A DNA stretch of 39,416 bases, taken from assembly GCF_018457175.1 (NCBI RefSeq), contig NZ_JAGFNU010000018.1:1-39416 (forward strand). Direction: 5' to 3'. Numbering within the stretch: position 1 is the first letter of the stretch; each line of letters opens with the position of its first letter. A model generated the notes under the pieces. It saw only the letters and a program-made list of their open reading frames with translations. It was not told where the DNA came from and searched no databases. A program made the position numbers and the translations under genes. Positions 18,122-27,091 of this stretch are shown piece by piece. Source of the DNA: Pseudohalocynthiibacter aestuariivivens (lineage in GTDB: Bacteria; Pseudomonadota; Alphaproteobacteria; Rhodobacterales; Rhodobacteraceae).

Positions 18122-19321
18122 ATGCCAGATACAGCTCAGACGCAAGGCCTCGACAAAGTTATTCATGCGCACTCACACACCGTGCTCAAGCTGAACACAA
18201 AGCGGTTCGATAAATCGCCCTATTTTGACAAATGGGCAACTGACGACACGATCTTCGGCATCTACAACACGCGCCTTTATGCGGTGTCCTTTGGCGAGGA
18301 TGTGATCAGCGACTACTGGCAATTGCGCAAGGGCATCATGCTTTACGATGTGCCTGAGATGCCGATTTCGGTTAAAGGGCCGGATGCGGTCAAGTTGCTG
18401 GAACGCGCTCTGACCCGCAAGATCGGTAACATGGGTGTCTGGAAGGCGCGTTATGCGATTGCCTGCACACCCCAGGGCGGGATCATCATGGACGGCGTTG
18501 TCCTCCGGTTAGCAGAAGATCATTTCTGGTATGTTCAGGCCAATGGCGGGTTCGAGCACTGGCTGAACCTGATGTCCGACGGCATGGATGTCGAAGTCAG
18601 CGATCCGCAATCGCGTGTGTTGCAGGTACAAGGCCCCAAAGCCCTTGAATTTCTGGAAAAAGCCTGCCCCGGGCAAAAGCCTGAACGGTGGGGGTATTTC
18701 AACGCGGGTCGTTTCAGCTTCAACGGTATGGAAGCGGTCGTTTCTCGTACAGGATTCACAGGCGAGATGGGGATCGAAATTTACGGTAACCCCGAAAATG
18801 ACCCACATAAATTCTGGGACTATATCTTTGAGGTCGGGGAAGAGTTCGGCCTTAGAATGGGGGCAGGTGGGTCGATGACCTTGCGCCGCGTAGAGGCGGG
18901 TATTCTTGACTATGACATGGATATCAACCCGGGCACGACGCCGTTTGATGCAGGTCTCGACAGCCTAGTCGAGTTTGACAATCCTGATTTCGTCGGGCGC
19001 GACGCGCTGATGAAAGTGGACAAACGGAAGCGGCTTTACGGGTTGACCTGCGAAACGGGCATCCCGCGCGTCGGCACACGGATTTTAGAGGATGGTCAGG
19101 ACGTGGCCCGCATGACCATCGGGGATTGGTCACCTTCGTTGGAGAAAGGCATTGGCTACGTCTTGTTTGATGAGCCTGAGAGTGCCAGCGGGGCTTGGGT
19201 TGGGCGAACGCTCCAGATCAAGACACTCGATGGGAACACGCACGATGCGCAAGTTGTCGAGCTGCCCTTCATGGACCCAGAGAAGCGGATCCCGCGTGGA
19301 CTGGAAACGCCACCTGAGTAA
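18122..19321 (+). CDS. DmdA-like tetrahydrofolate-dependent methyltransferase (copy 2)
   Basis: A 399-aa GcvT/DmdA superfamily protein with the same layout as copy 1: an N-terminal extension of about 40 residues, the folate domain with RYAIACTPQGG, SDPQSRVLQVQGP, SRTGFTGEMGIEIY and LRRVEAGILD, and a C-terminal barrel ending EKRIPRGLETPPE. The ATG at 18122 is preferred over an upstream ATG at 18023, whose added residues are unlike the family. It is flanked by the orphan betaine-binding protein and coxG. As no glycine-cleavage genes are near, it is inferred to demethylate a methylated osmolyte or a breakdown product of it. Divergence from copy 1 suggests a second substrate or a successive step. 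Confidence 0.88.
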   Translation: MPDTAQTQGLDKVIHAHSHTVLKLNTKRFDKSPYFDKWATDDTIFGIYNTRLYAVSFGEDVISDYWQLRKGIMLYDVPEMPISVKGPDAVKLLERALTRKIGNMGVWKARYAIACTPQGGIIMDGVVLRLAEDHFWYVQANGGFEHWLNLMSDGMDVEVSDPQSRVLQVQGPKALEFLEKACPGQKPERWGYFNAGRFSFNGMEAVVSRTGFTGEMGIEIYGNPENDPHKFWDYIFEVGEEFGLRMGAGGSMTLRRVEAGILDYDMDINPGTTPFDAGLDSLVEFDNPDFVGRDALMKVDKRKRLYGLTCETGIPRVGTRILEDGQDVARMTIGDWSPSLEKGIGYVLFDEPESASGAWVGRTLQIKTLDGNTHDAQVVELPFMDPEKRIPRGLETPPE

Positions 19322-19341
19322 CCAGAAACGAAACCAACAAA

Positions 19342-19359
19342 AGGCAGGCGCGCCTGCCT
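19342..19359. promoter_or_regulatory. Perfect 18-bp palindrome between dmdA-like copy 2 and coxG
   Basis: AGGCAGGCG followed directly by CGCCTGCCT is a perfect GC-rich palindrome 21 bp after the methyltransferase stop. In RNA it would fold as a short stem; no U-run follows. It may be a processing or stabilising hairpin or a protein-binding site. Confidence 0.45.
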
Positions 19360-19387
19360 GTCCCGTTATAGCAAAGGCAGTAAATCC

Positions 19388-19861
19388 ATGGATATGAACG
19401 GCGAAAAAGTCATAAACGCACCTCAAGCCCTTGTCTGGCAGGCGCTCAACGATCCCGACATGCTGCGTGCCAGTATTCCGGGCTGTCAGGAACTGGAAAG
19501 AACTGGGGAGAACGGGTTTGAAGCTACGGTGAAGGCGAAGGTTGGTCCGGTATCCGCGAAGTTTGCCGGGGTGGTGGAGCTGCTCGATATCAACGCGCCC
19601 GAAAGCTACAGGATATCGGGAGAGGGTAAGGGTGGCGTGGCCGGCTTTGCCTCGGGCCATGCTGATGTGAAGCTCATACCTGACGGAGACACGACCACGC
19701 TGGTCTACACCGTCAACGCCAAGGTCGGTGGTAAACTTGCCCAGATTGGCAGCCGGTTGATCGACAGTGCAGCCAAGAAAATGGCCAACCAGTTTTTCAC
19801 CAAGTTTTCTGAAAACCTTGAGGGATATACCCCAGAGACGTCCTCGAAAGCAGCGGATTGA
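19388..19861 (+). CDS. coxG: CoxG-family (SRPBCC) protein
   Basis: A 157-aa protein of the CoxG/SRPBCC family, with the typical opening (VINAPQALVWQALNDPD), the ASIPGCQELE segment and GVAGFASGHADVKL. The fold makes a hydrophobic pocket. CoxG proteins accompany molybdenum hydroxylases of the Cox type, and in CO oxidisers one is implicated in membrane attachment. The short hydrophilic C-terminus here lacks the long tail of some homologues. It precedes coxS by 151 bp containing a regulatory box, so it may belong to the methyltransferase transcript and be boosted separately from coxSLM. Confidence 0.87.
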   Translation: MDMNGEKVINAPQALVWQALNDPDMLRASIPGCQELERTGENGFEATVKAKVGPVSAKFAGVVELLDINAPESYRISGEGKGGVAGFASGHADVKLIPDGDTTTLVYTVNAKVGGKLAQIGSRLIDSAAKKMANQFFTKFSENLEGYTPETSSKAAD

Positions 19862-19872
19862 TGCGGGATGAA

Positions 19873-19919
19873 CGTTTAGCTTAACTAAACGCAGAGGGCA
19901 GATTAAACGAGTTCCCTAA
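19873..19919 (+). promoter_or_regulatory. Shared bipartite regulatory box (copy B)
   Basis: CGTTTAG (19873-19879) and CTAAACG (19885-19891) form a perfect palindrome around CTTAA, followed by AGATTAAACGAG and TTCCCTAA at 19912-19919. The layout and 39-bp spacing match the box ahead of choX. TTTAG-N5-CTAAA suits a LysR-type dyad. The coxS start is about 95 bp downstream. Confidence 0.6.
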
Positions 19920-20012
19920 ATTCGCCCACAGAGATACTTTTTACAAACGGGTGCAATTCGCCTGATCAATCGCGAAAATCGTGGTGATACTAAACCAGGG
20001 AGGGGTTCGTAC

Positions 20013-20480
20013 ATGCCTACAGTTTCTATGGCCGTGAACGGCAAGGATGTGTCCGGAGAGGTCGAAGGACGAACTCTGTTGGTTGAGTTTATTCGCAAGA
20101 ACCTGCGCCTGACCGGCACGCATGTGGGCTGTGACACGAGCCAATGTGGTGCTTGTGTGGTGCATGTGAATGGCCGGTCGGTCAAATCCTGCACGATGCT
20201 GGCGGTCGAAGCCGAAGGTGCCACTGTGACCACGCTTGAGGGTCTTGTCAAAGATGGCAAAATGCACCCGATGCAAGAGGCGTTTCGCGATCAGCATGGC
20301 CTCCAATGCGGCTTCTGCACGCCTGGTATGGTGATGAGCACGATCGACCTGCTCCGGGTAAATCCTGATCCGTCGGAGGCTGAAATTCGCGACTGGCTCG
20401 AAGGCAATATTTGTCGCTGCACGGGCTATCACAACATCGTCAAAGCTGTACAGCAGGTCGCATCCGGCGACGCTGCTTAA
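20013..20480 (+). CDS. coxS: Cox-type molybdenum hydroxylase, [2Fe-2S] small subunit
   Basis: A 155-aa electron-transfer subunit with two [2Fe-2S] clusters. The N-terminal plant-ferredoxin-like cluster uses Cys40, 45, 48 and 60 ([10 protein letters not shown]), and the C-terminal cluster uses Cys99, 102, 134 and 136 (CGFCTPG; CRCTGYH). The ATG follows AGGGAGGGG. It passes electrons from the molybdenum centre in the large subunit to FAD in the medium subunit. The gene order small-large-medium is that of form II Cox-like hydroxylases, not the medium-small-large order of true CO dehydrogenase. Confidence 0.95.
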   Translation: MPTVSMAVNGKDVSGEVEGRTLLVEFIRKNLRLTGTHVGCDTSQCGACVVHVNGRSVKSCTMLAVEAEGATVTTLEGLVKDGKMHPMQEAFRDQHGLQCGFCTPGMVMSTIDLLRVNPDPSEAEIRDWLEGNICRCTGYHNIVKAVQQVASGDAA

Positions 20481-20495
20481 CGAAAGGCCGTACCC

Positions 20496-22853
20496 ATGAA
20501 TGATATGCTGGTTGGCAAGCCTCTGAAGCGTAAGGAGGATCAACGTCTGCTTACAGGCAAGGGGCGCTATGTGGATGACATTCGCCGCCCCGGCGAAACC
20601 TATGCGGTTTTTGTCCGCTCTCCCATTGCGCATGGGATCATCAAGTCTATCGACAAAGAGGCGGCACTTGCAGCGCCGGGCGTTTTGGGCGTGTTCACCG
20701 GCAAGGACATCCAGCGCGATGAGTGGGGTTCTATCCCATGCGGCTGGGTTGTGACGGATCGCCAGGGCGAGCCCCACAAAGCCGTACCACACTATGCGTT
20801 GACGCCGGATCGCGCACGCTATGTTGGTGATCATCTCGCCGTTGTTGTGGCCGAGACCTATGAGCAGGCCCGCGACGGTGCCGAATTGGTAGAGATTGAA
20901 TTCGAAGAGCTGGAGCCTGTCGTCACCCTTGCAATGGCTATGGAAGGCGAACAGATCCACGACCTTGCACCGCAAAACCTGTGCTATGACTGGGAATTGG
21001 GCAGCCGGGCCGAGATCGATGCGATCTTCGAGACCGCACATCACGTGACCTCGCTCGATCTGGTGAACAACCGCCTTGTGCCTAACGCGATGGAACCTCG
21101 CGCGGCCATCGCCGAATACGATTCCGGTCTGGACAGTTACACACTTTGGTCTACTAGCCAGAACCCGCACATGCTGCGTTGGATGTTGAGTGGATCGGTG
21201 ACCGGTATTCCCGAAACCAAGATACGCGTGATCGCGCCCGATGTGGGCGGCGGGTTTGGCATGAAAATCTATTGCTATCCCGAGGAAACAACCTGCCTTT
21301 GGTTATCAAAAGTGATCGACCGCCCGGTGCGCTGGACTGGGGACCGGTCAGAGTCGTTTCTGGCTGATACCCATGCACGCGATCACCTGACCACCGTCGA
21401 TCTGGCGATGGACAAGGACGGCACATTTCTGGGTATGAAGATCGACACAACAGCCAATATGGGCGCGTATCTGTCAAACTACGCGACCAGCATCCCGACC
21501 TATTTTTACGCCACATTGTTTGCTGGCTGCTACAAAACTCCTGTGATCTACAGCAATGTGCGCGCGGTCTTCACCAACACCTCGCCGGTGGACGCGTATC
21601 GCGGGGCGGGCAGGCCCGAGGCGGCCTATCTGATCGAACGCGTTGTGGATGTCGCAGCACGAGAGATGGGTATGGATCCCATCGACATTCGCCGCCGCAA
21701 CTTCATCAAACCCGAGGATTTTCCATATCAGACGCCAGTGATCTTAACTTACGATATCGGGGATTATGATGCCTCGCTTGATGAAGCACTGAGGATGATC
21801 GACTATGACGGGTTCCCGGCGCGCCGCGAAGAAGCCAAAGCGCGCGGTAAGCTGCGCGGTATCGGGCTCGCCTGCTATATCGAAGCATGTGGTGTGGCGC
21901 CGTCACAACTGATCGGCAAGATGGGCGCGGGCGCCGGCCTTTGGGAATCTGGTCAAATTCGTTTCAATGCCACCGGGACCGCGTTTGTCCTGACTGGTAC
22001 CCATGGGCACGGCCAAGGCCATGAAACCACATTCGGTCAGATCGTGGCTGACATGTTCGGTATCCCGATCGAGGACGTGGAGCTTATCCATGGCGATACC
22101 AGTCAGGTACCAATGGGAATGGGTACATACGGGTCGCGTTCTCTAGCGGTTGGTGGATCGGCGATTGTCCGCGCCGGAGAGAAGGTTATCGAAAAAGGCC
22201 GCAAGATCGCAGCACATATGCTGGAAGCTTCCGTCATTGACATCGAGTTTGAACAGGGCCTATTTTCGGTGACGGGCACCAACAAATCCGTCACGATCAA
22301 GGAAGTGGCCGAACGCGCCTACGTGCCACTGGACTACCCCGAAGGGCTTGAACCGGGCCTTGATGAGACCGCGTTCTACGATCCGGGAAATTTCACCTAC
22401 CCGGCTGGCACCCATATCTGCGAGGTCGAGATCGATCCCAGAACCGGCGTGCTGGAGATTGTCGATTGGGTTGCGGTCGATGATTTTGGCACTGTGATCA
22501 ACCCTATGATCGTCGAAGGACAGATCCATGGCGGATTGGCGCAAGGGATTGGCCAGGCGATAATGGAAAATGGTGTTTATGATCCCGAAAGCGGGCAACT
22601 GATCACGGGCTCGTTCATGGATTACTGCATGCCGCGCGCTGATGACCTGCCGAGTTTCCGGGTTGGCTACACGTGCACCCCCTGCACCCATAATCCGCTG
22701 GGCGCAAAAGGCGCGGGCGAGGCTGGGTGCATCGCAGCACCACCGACGCTGATCAATGCCATCGTGAATGCATTGGATATCCGGCACATCGATATGCCGG
22801 CCACGGGTGAGAAACTCTGGCGCATCGCCAGAGACAAAATTGCGGCGCAATAG
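20496..22853 (+). CDS. coxL: Cox-type molybdenum hydroxylase large subunit (form II)
   Basis: A 785-aa molybdopterin-cytosine-dinucleotide subunit of the xanthine oxidase family. The active-site loop reads AYRGAGR (residues 367-373), the form II signature, rather than the AYXCSFR loop with the Cu-binding cysteine of CO dehydrogenase. The catalytic glutamate lies in GAGEAGC (Glu742), and VGGGFGMK contacts the cofactor. Such enzymes use water to hydroxylate carbons next to ring nitrogen, aldehydes or acyl groups. CO oxidation is unlikely. With betaine transport and methyl-transfer genes around it, an N-methylated heteroaromatic acid is a reasonable substrate guess. None of the usual coxDEF maturation genes follow. 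Confidence 0.94.
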   Translation: MNDMLVGKPLKRKEDQRLLTGKGRYVDDIRRPGETYAVFVRSPIAHGIIKSIDKEAALAAPGVLGVFTGKDIQRDEWGSIPCGWVVTDRQGEPHKAVPHYALTPDRARYVGDHLAVVVAETYEQARDGAELVEIEFEELEPVVTLAMAMEGEQIHDLAPQNLCYDWELGSRAEIDAIFETAHHVTSLDLVNNRLVPNAMEPRAAIAEYDSGLDSYTLWSTSQNPHMLRWMLSGSVTGIPETKIRVIAPDVGGGFGMKIYCYPEETTCLWLSKVIDRPVRWTGDRSESFLADTHARDHLTTVDLAMDKDGTFLGMKIDTTANMGAYLSNYATSIPTYFYATLFAGCYKTPVIYSNVRAVFTNTSPVDAYRGAGRPEAAYLIERVVDVAAREMGMDPIDIRRRNFIKPEDFPYQTPVILTYDIGDYDASLDEALRMIDYDGFPARREEAKARGKLRGIGLACYIEACGVAPSQLIGKMGAGAGLWESGQIRFNATGTAFVLTGTHGHGQGHETTFGQIVADMFGIPIEDVELIHGDTSQVPMGMGTYGSRSLAVGGSAIVRAGEKVIEKGRKIAAHMLEASVIDIEFEQGLFSVTGTNKSVTIKEVAERAYVPLDYPEGLEPGLDETAFYDPGNFTYPAGTHICEVEIDPRTGVLEIVDWVAVDDFGTVINPMIVEGQIHGGLAQGIGQAIMENGVYDPESGQLITGSFMDYCMPRADDLPSFRVGYTCTPCTHNPLGAKGAGEAGCIAAPPTLINAIVNALDIRHIDMPATGEKLWRIARDKIAAQ

Positions 22854-22865
22854 GAGGGATCACGA

Positions 22866-23669
22866 ATGTATAGCTTCGAATACCACAACCCCGCCTCGCA
22901 AAAGGAAGCAGAAGAGCTTCTGGCTTCTACTGATAACCCATCGTTGCTGGCTGGTGGCCAGACCCTGTTGCCGGCGCTGAAACACAGATTGGCCGAGCCA
23001 TCCGATCTGATCGACCTGAAGGGGATCGATGGTTTGAGCGGTATTCGCGAAGAGAATGGCGCAATCGTCATCGGTGCCGCGACCACCCATTGCGAGGTGT
23101 CGGAAAGTGAGTTGGTGGCCAAGCGCATCCCCGCTCTGGCAAAGCTTGCAGGCGGCATCGGAGATCAGCAAGTGCGCCACAGGGGGACGATCGGTGGATC
23201 GGTGGCCAATAATGATCCGGCAGCGGATTATCCTGCGGGCTGCGTTGGTCTGGGTGCCACTATTCGCACCAACAGGCGTGAGATGGGTGCAGACAACTTC
23301 TTTGTCGATCTCTTTGAGACGGCTTTGGGGGAGGATGAGATGATTCTCGCGGTGTCCTTTCCCATCCCCGATCAGGCGGCCTATATAAAGTTTCCCAACC
23401 CAGCCTCTCGCTATGCGCTGGTGGGGGTGATGTTGTCCAAAACGGGCGGTGATGTGCGCGTTGCCATCACCGGGGCAGGGTCTTCGGGCGTCTTTAGGGA
23501 CAGTCATATCGAAACAGCCTTGAGCAAGGATTTCTCGGTTGATGCGATTGATGGCAGCGGTGTGGACGAGGCGGAAATATCCGCCGATATCCATGCCTCG
23601 GCGGAGTATCGAAAGCACCTGATTGGCGAAATGGCGCGCCGCGCGGTTGAGGCCGCCAGCGGGAGTTAA
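22866..23669 (+). CDS. coxM: Cox-type molybdenum hydroxylase FAD-binding medium subunit
   Basis: A 267-aa flavin subunit. FAD-binding motifs AGGQTLLPALKHRLAEP (about residues 34-50) and GGIGDQQVRHRGTIGGSV with NNDPAADYP (about residues 96-121) are intact, and the C-terminal CO-dehydrogenase flavoprotein domain is present. The ATG follows TAGGAGGGATC, 12 bp after the coxL stop. It takes electrons from CoxS and hands them to a respiratory acceptor. At 267 aa it is close to the usual length, slightly short at the C-terminus. Confidence 0.94.
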   Translation: MYSFEYHNPASQKEAEELLASTDNPSLLAGGQTLLPALKHRLAEPSDLIDLKGIDGLSGIREENGAIVIGAATTHCEVSESELVAKRIPALAKLAGGIGDQQVRHRGTIGGSVANNDPAADYPAGCVGLGATIRTNRREMGADNFFVDLFETALGEDEMILAVSFPIPDQAAYIKFPNPASRYALVGVMLSKTGGDVRVAITGAGSSGVFRDSHIETALSKDFSVDAIDGSGVDEAEISADIHASAEYRKHLIGEMARRAVEAASGS

Positions 23670-23684
23670 CCAGGAGAGACCATC

Positions 23685-24887
23685 ATGATCTGGGAGTTTG
23701 CGTTCTGGTTTGGGTTGGCCCTCTCGTTGGTCGCGGGGTTCTTCTATTTCAGGGAACTCGGTGACATCAGCCAGATGTTCTTTCGGATTAAGCGGCACAA
23801 TCTGGTCTGGGTGATACGCCATGAATACAAGATCGTGGGAGCAGGCCTTGCCGGGGCCCTGGCTTGTACGCTGGCCCATTGGCTGGCGGAAGCCGGATCG
23901 GGCTGGTTCTGGTGGCCTGCTCTGATCATCTGGGGGCTGTTTTACCTCTTTCCTTACGTCTGGTTGCACACGGGCATGCGAACCAAGACGGGAAATGCCA
24001 AATACTATAGCCTCAAAGAGGCGCGCCAATTCGTCAGCCCCTCGAACGAGGTTTTGGTGATCGTAAATAATGGCATTGCGCGGGCTCATCCCGATGCCGA
24101 GCTTTTGCGCCCGCATGTGGTGGGCAATTCCCAGGGGTTTGACGGTGCGGATATTCAGATGACTTATTGCGGCATGTCCAATCTCGGGTTGGCCTTTGAG
24201 CCGCGTATCGAGGGAAAACCAGTCAAGCTGGAGGTCATGGCGCAGATCGCCAACAACCTGATCCTGCGCGACAACAACACTGGCGAGCCGGTCCAGCAGA
24301 TATTGGGCACCCGCGAATGCGAGATCGCGCAAGGCACGGGCATGACGCCCTGGCCCACATTCCGTATGACCTTCAGAGGGTTTGAAAAGGCCTATCCGGA
24401 GGGGACGGTCTATATCAATAAGCCATCCTCCAATCCGTTCCTGAAAATTCTCGATACCGCGCAAGACATGATGTTCACCTGGGGCATCCGGGCGCAACAC
24501 CGGATTGAGGCGCCGCTGATCGACAACATGACCCGTTCAGATGATCGGCTGCCCAACAAAACGTATATCTGGGGCGTGAATATCGGCTCAGACGCGACCT
24601 GTTATACCGATGAGTTCGTGAAACGCCATGAGGGGCCGATCAACACATCCGTCGGTGGGCGCGGTATCGTGGTCGCCTATGACGCGAGCTTCGAGAGCCT
24701 TGGCATCTGGTTCAACGATAGCGGCGCACCGGTTTCGGAAATCGATTTCTACGGACAGTCGGATCAGGGTCAATTGACGCGCGTGGAAACGCTCAAGCCC
24801 GGCATGTTCTGGCATGTTTGGGCCGAGTATTTTCCGCACACAGATATTAACCGCACAGAACGCGAACCGGTCCGGTGCGCGGGATGA
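23685..24887 (+). CDS. Membrane-anchored DUF3179-family protein
   Basis: A 400-aa protein with an N-terminal hydrophobic segment (about 5-20) and further transmembrane helices near residues 50-70 and 75-95, then a C-terminal domain I recognise as DUF3179. The signs are VLVIVNNGIARAHP, the MTYCGMSN segment (the usual family motif is TYCPLC; one Cys remains), ILRDNNTGEPVQQILG and DDRLPNKTYIWGV. The function of DUF3179 is unknown. The gene sits inside the coxSLM-lysR operon (15 bp after coxM, ATGA overlap with lysR). It may anchor the hydroxylase, provide an electron exit to the membrane, or act on the next intermediate. The family call is from motif memory. Confidence 0.75.
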   Translation: MIWEFAFWFGLALSLVAGFFYFRELGDISQMFFRIKRHNLVWVIRHEYKIVGAGLAGALACTLAHWLAEAGSGWFWWPALIIWGLFYLFPYVWLHTGMRTKTGNAKYYSLKEARQFVSPSNEVLVIVNNGIARAHPDAELLRPHVVGNSQGFDGADIQMTYCGMSNLGLAFEPRIEGKPVKLEVMAQIANNLILRDNNTGEPVQQILGTRECEIAQGTGMTPWPTFRMTFRGFEKAYPEGTVYINKPSSNPFLKILDTAQDMMFTWGIRAQHRIEAPLIDNMTRSDDRLPNKTYIWGVNIGSDATCYTDEFVKRHEGPINTSVGGRGIVVAYDASFESLGIWFNDSGAPVSEIDFYGQSDQGQLTRVETLKPGMFWHVWAEYFPHTDINRTEREPVRCAG

Positions 24888-25825
24888 GCAGCTGGCTTCC
24901 CTCCCTCAACGGGCTGCGTGCCTTCGAGTCGGTCTCGCGCCATCTAAACTACCGCAAAGCCGCCGAAGAACTACACGTTTCGCCCGGCGCGACCAACCAA
25001 CTGGTGCGCAAGCTGGAAGATGCCGTGGGCGGACCGCTTCTGGAAATGAAGGGTCGCAAACTGGTGCTGACGCCGATCGGGGCGGTAGGGCATGAAGGCT
25101 TGTCGCTTCCGTTTCGCCAGATCGCCGACACGGTTGAACGGATGCGGGCCATGACTGGTACACAACGGTTCGTTGTAACGACCACCCCCTCCTTTGCGGG
25201 GTCCTGGCTTGTGCCCCGGCTGGAACGGTTCAAAGAAGCCAACCCCGGCATTGATGTCTTGATCGATTCCACGCCGCAGATTGTGGACATGGAATTTGGC
25301 GTGGCCGATGTCGGCATCCGCTTTGGTGTAAAAGATCATGGTGACCTGACCGTCTACAGGTTGTTTGACGAAGAGCTTTGCGCCTTTTGTAGCCCTCGAC
25401 TTGTCGAAGGTCCCCCGGAAATCACCTCCTTAGATCATCTCGCACAAGCCAAACTTCTGCGTTGGGATTTGTCGCAATTTTCTTGGGCTGAAAACACCCG
25501 GAAGTGGAACTATTGGAAACATTGGTTGGCCAAAATGGGTGCGGAAAAAATAACCCCCAGGGACGGCCTGCGGTTCAGCGATTACAATCTTGCGGTCCAG
25601 TCCGCTGTCGCTGGGCAAGGCTTCGTCATCGGGAGCCCGCGTGTTTTGCAGGACCTGATCGAGGCAAACCTGCTGGTCAATCCGTTCGGGCGCGGGGTGG
25701 CCACGGATATCGGGTATGACCTTGTGGTCAACGAGGTCGCCATGGAGCGCGCCGAGGTGGCCGCTTTCGTTTCATGGGTCATGGCCGAAGCGGGTGCGGT
25801 GATGGAAGGCAGCGACTTGCCGTGA
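24884..25825 (+). CDS. LysR-family regulator, GcvA type (copy 2)
   Basis: A 313-aa LysR regulator with the winged helix-turn-helix at residues 1-62 (SSWLPSLNGLRAFESVS; RKAAEELHVSPGATNQLV) and an effector-binding domain to about residue 300. The ATG overlaps the DUF3179 stop, so it is translationally coupled to the hydroxylase operon; a GTG at 24875 is an alternative. It is paralogous to the LysR protein at 978-1895. It probably controls coxSLM and the choX operon, whose shared box begins 30 bp after this gene. Being within the operon it regulates, a feedback loop is likely. Confidence 0.92.
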   Translation: MSSWLPSLNGLRAFESVSRHLNYRKAAEELHVSPGATNQLVRKLEDAVGGPLLEMKGRKLVLTPIGAVGHEGLSLPFRQIADTVERMRAMTGTQRFVVTTTPSFAGSWLVPRLERFKEANPGIDVLIDSTPQIVDMEFGVADVGIRFGVKDHGDLTVYRLFDEELCAFCSPRLVEGPPEITSLDHLAQAKLLRWDLSQFSWAENTRKWNYWKHWLAKMGAEKITPRDGLRFSDYNLAVQSAVAGQGFVIGSPRVLQDLIEANLLVNPFGRGVATDIGYDLVVNEVAMERAEVAAFVSWVMAEAGAVMEGSDLP

Positions 25826-25854
25826 TCGCGGGCGACTTTCCACAAGATATACAA

Positions 25855-25901
25855 CGTTTAGATAAACTAAAGATTCTGTTCAGATCATCTGATTTCCCTA
25901 A
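25855..25901 (+). promoter_or_regulatory. Shared bipartite regulatory box (copy C)
   Basis: CGTTTAG (25855-25861), an ATAAA centre and CTAAAGA form an imperfect palindrome, followed by AGATCATCTGAT and TTCCCTAA at 25894-25901. The spacing between the first and last element (39 bp) is identical to the box before coxS. The box ends about 160 bp before choX. Confidence 0.6.
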
Positions 25902-26059
25902 CGCGTGTCGCTCACCTAGTCTCGGGCGTAAGGGCTTTTAAAATATCGCGAATATGACGACGTCCAAGCGATACATGCTCTCGCGGGGAAAGGATAGATT
26001 ATCTGCCCCAAAAGAAATCATTTCAGGACGAAAGAGCCTGCATTCCTGGGAGGAAAAAC

Positions 26060-27010
26060 ATGAAACGAAGAACGCGTACGCTCGTCGCGGCACTTGCGCT
26101 GGGGACTATGCCCGCAACCGCCATTTTTGCAGCTGAAGAACCGGCCAGCTGTAGCGAAGTTGTCTTTGCCGATGTTGGCTGGACGGCTGAAACGGCGACC
26201 ACCGCCTTGTCCGGAATGGTGTTGGAGGCGCTGGGATATGAGGTGGACATCAAGGTTTTGTCGATTCCGGTGACATACAAAGCGATGGAAAACGGTGATA
26301 TCGATGCGTTTCTTGGCAATTGGATGCCGTCGATGGCCGCCGATATCAAACCCTACACCGACTCTGGCGCGGTGGAGGTTGTACGCGCGGTTGTGGAAGG
26401 CGCGAAATACACGCTGGCAACCAATGCGGCAGGGGCCGAACTGGGCATCAAGGATTTCGCGGATATCGCCAAACACGCCGATGCGCTCGACAATGCCATC
26501 ATTGGCATTGAGCCCGGCAATGACGGCAACCGTCTTGTCTTGGATATGATCGAGAAAGATATGTTTGGTCTTGCAGGTTTCGAACTCAAGGAAAGCTCGG
26601 AGCAAGGGATGCTGGCACAGGTGGCCCGGTCGGATGGCAAGGGCGATCCGGTGGTGTTTCTTGGCTGGGCCCCGCATCCGATGAACAACAACTTTGACAT
26701 GACCTACCTCACAGGTGGGGATGACACGTTTGGTCCGGATTTCGGTGCTGCGAAGGTCTATTCCAATGTCCGCGCGGGTTATCTTGAGGAATGTCCTAAT
26801 GTTGGGCAATTCATGAAAAACGTAAGCTTTTCAGTAGATATGGAAAATATTCTGATGGCGGTCATCCTTGAAGATGGCACCGATCCGGAAGATGCTGGGC
26901 GCGAATGGCTGAAGGCAAACATGGGCGTGCTGGACGAGTGGCTGGAAGGCGTGACCACCCGCGATGGCGGCGATGCCAAAGCCGCGGTCGAAGCTGAGCT
27001 GGCTGGCTGA
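26060..27010 (+). CDS. choX: ChoX-like quaternary-amine substrate-binding protein
   Basis: A 316-aa secreted OpuAC-type protein, with a signal peptide to about residue 24 (IFAA). It strongly resembles rhizobial choline-binding ChoX: FADVGWTA, VLSIPVTYKAMENGDID, FLGNWMPSM, IEPGNDGNR and VFLGWAPHPMN. The aromatic box known in ChoX (Trp43, Trp90, Tyr119, Trp205) and Asn156 correspond here to Trp41, Trp88, Tyr117, Trp203 and Asn154. The Asp45 that I recall as binding the choline hydroxyl is Ala43 here, with Glu44 next to it. The cage for a trimethylammonium-like group is intact but the choline-specific contact is not, so the ligand may be another quaternary compound. A GGGAGGAAA site precedes the ATG. 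Confidence 0.9.
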   Translation: MKRRTRTLVAALALGTMPATAIFAAEEPASCSEVVFADVGWTAETATTALSGMVLEALGYEVDIKVLSIPVTYKAMENGDIDAFLGNWMPSMAADIKPYTDSGAVEVVRAVVEGAKYTLATNAAGAELGIKDFADIAKHADALDNAIIGIEPGNDGNRLVLDMIEKDMFGLAGFELKESSEQGMLAQVARSDGKGDPVVFLGWAPHPMNNNFDMTYLTGGDDTFGPDFGAAKVYSNVRAGYLEECPNVGQFMKNVSFSVDMENILMAVILEDGTDPEDAGREWLKANMGVLDEWLEGVTTRDGGDAKAAVEAELAG

Positions 27011-27091
27011 AGCGAATTGCCAATCTAGAAAGTCCGGGCCAGCCCCGGGCCTTCTGAGGCGTGGGCTTCGGCTCTGGATCAGGATCTTGAT

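Noticed and set aside
20496-22853. Aerobic CO dehydrogenase (CO oxidation) reading of the coxL gene.
   Set aside because: The active-site loop is AYRGAGR, not AYXCSFR, the order is S-L-M, and coxDEF are missing; an organic substrate is more likely.
22860-24500. A long minus-strand ORF of 546 codons opposite coxM and the DUF3179 gene.
   Set aside because: It is the antisense shadow of two well-supported genes, with histidine/arginine-rich composition typical of such frames. The same holds for the long antisense frames at 19941-21170 and 5338-6312.
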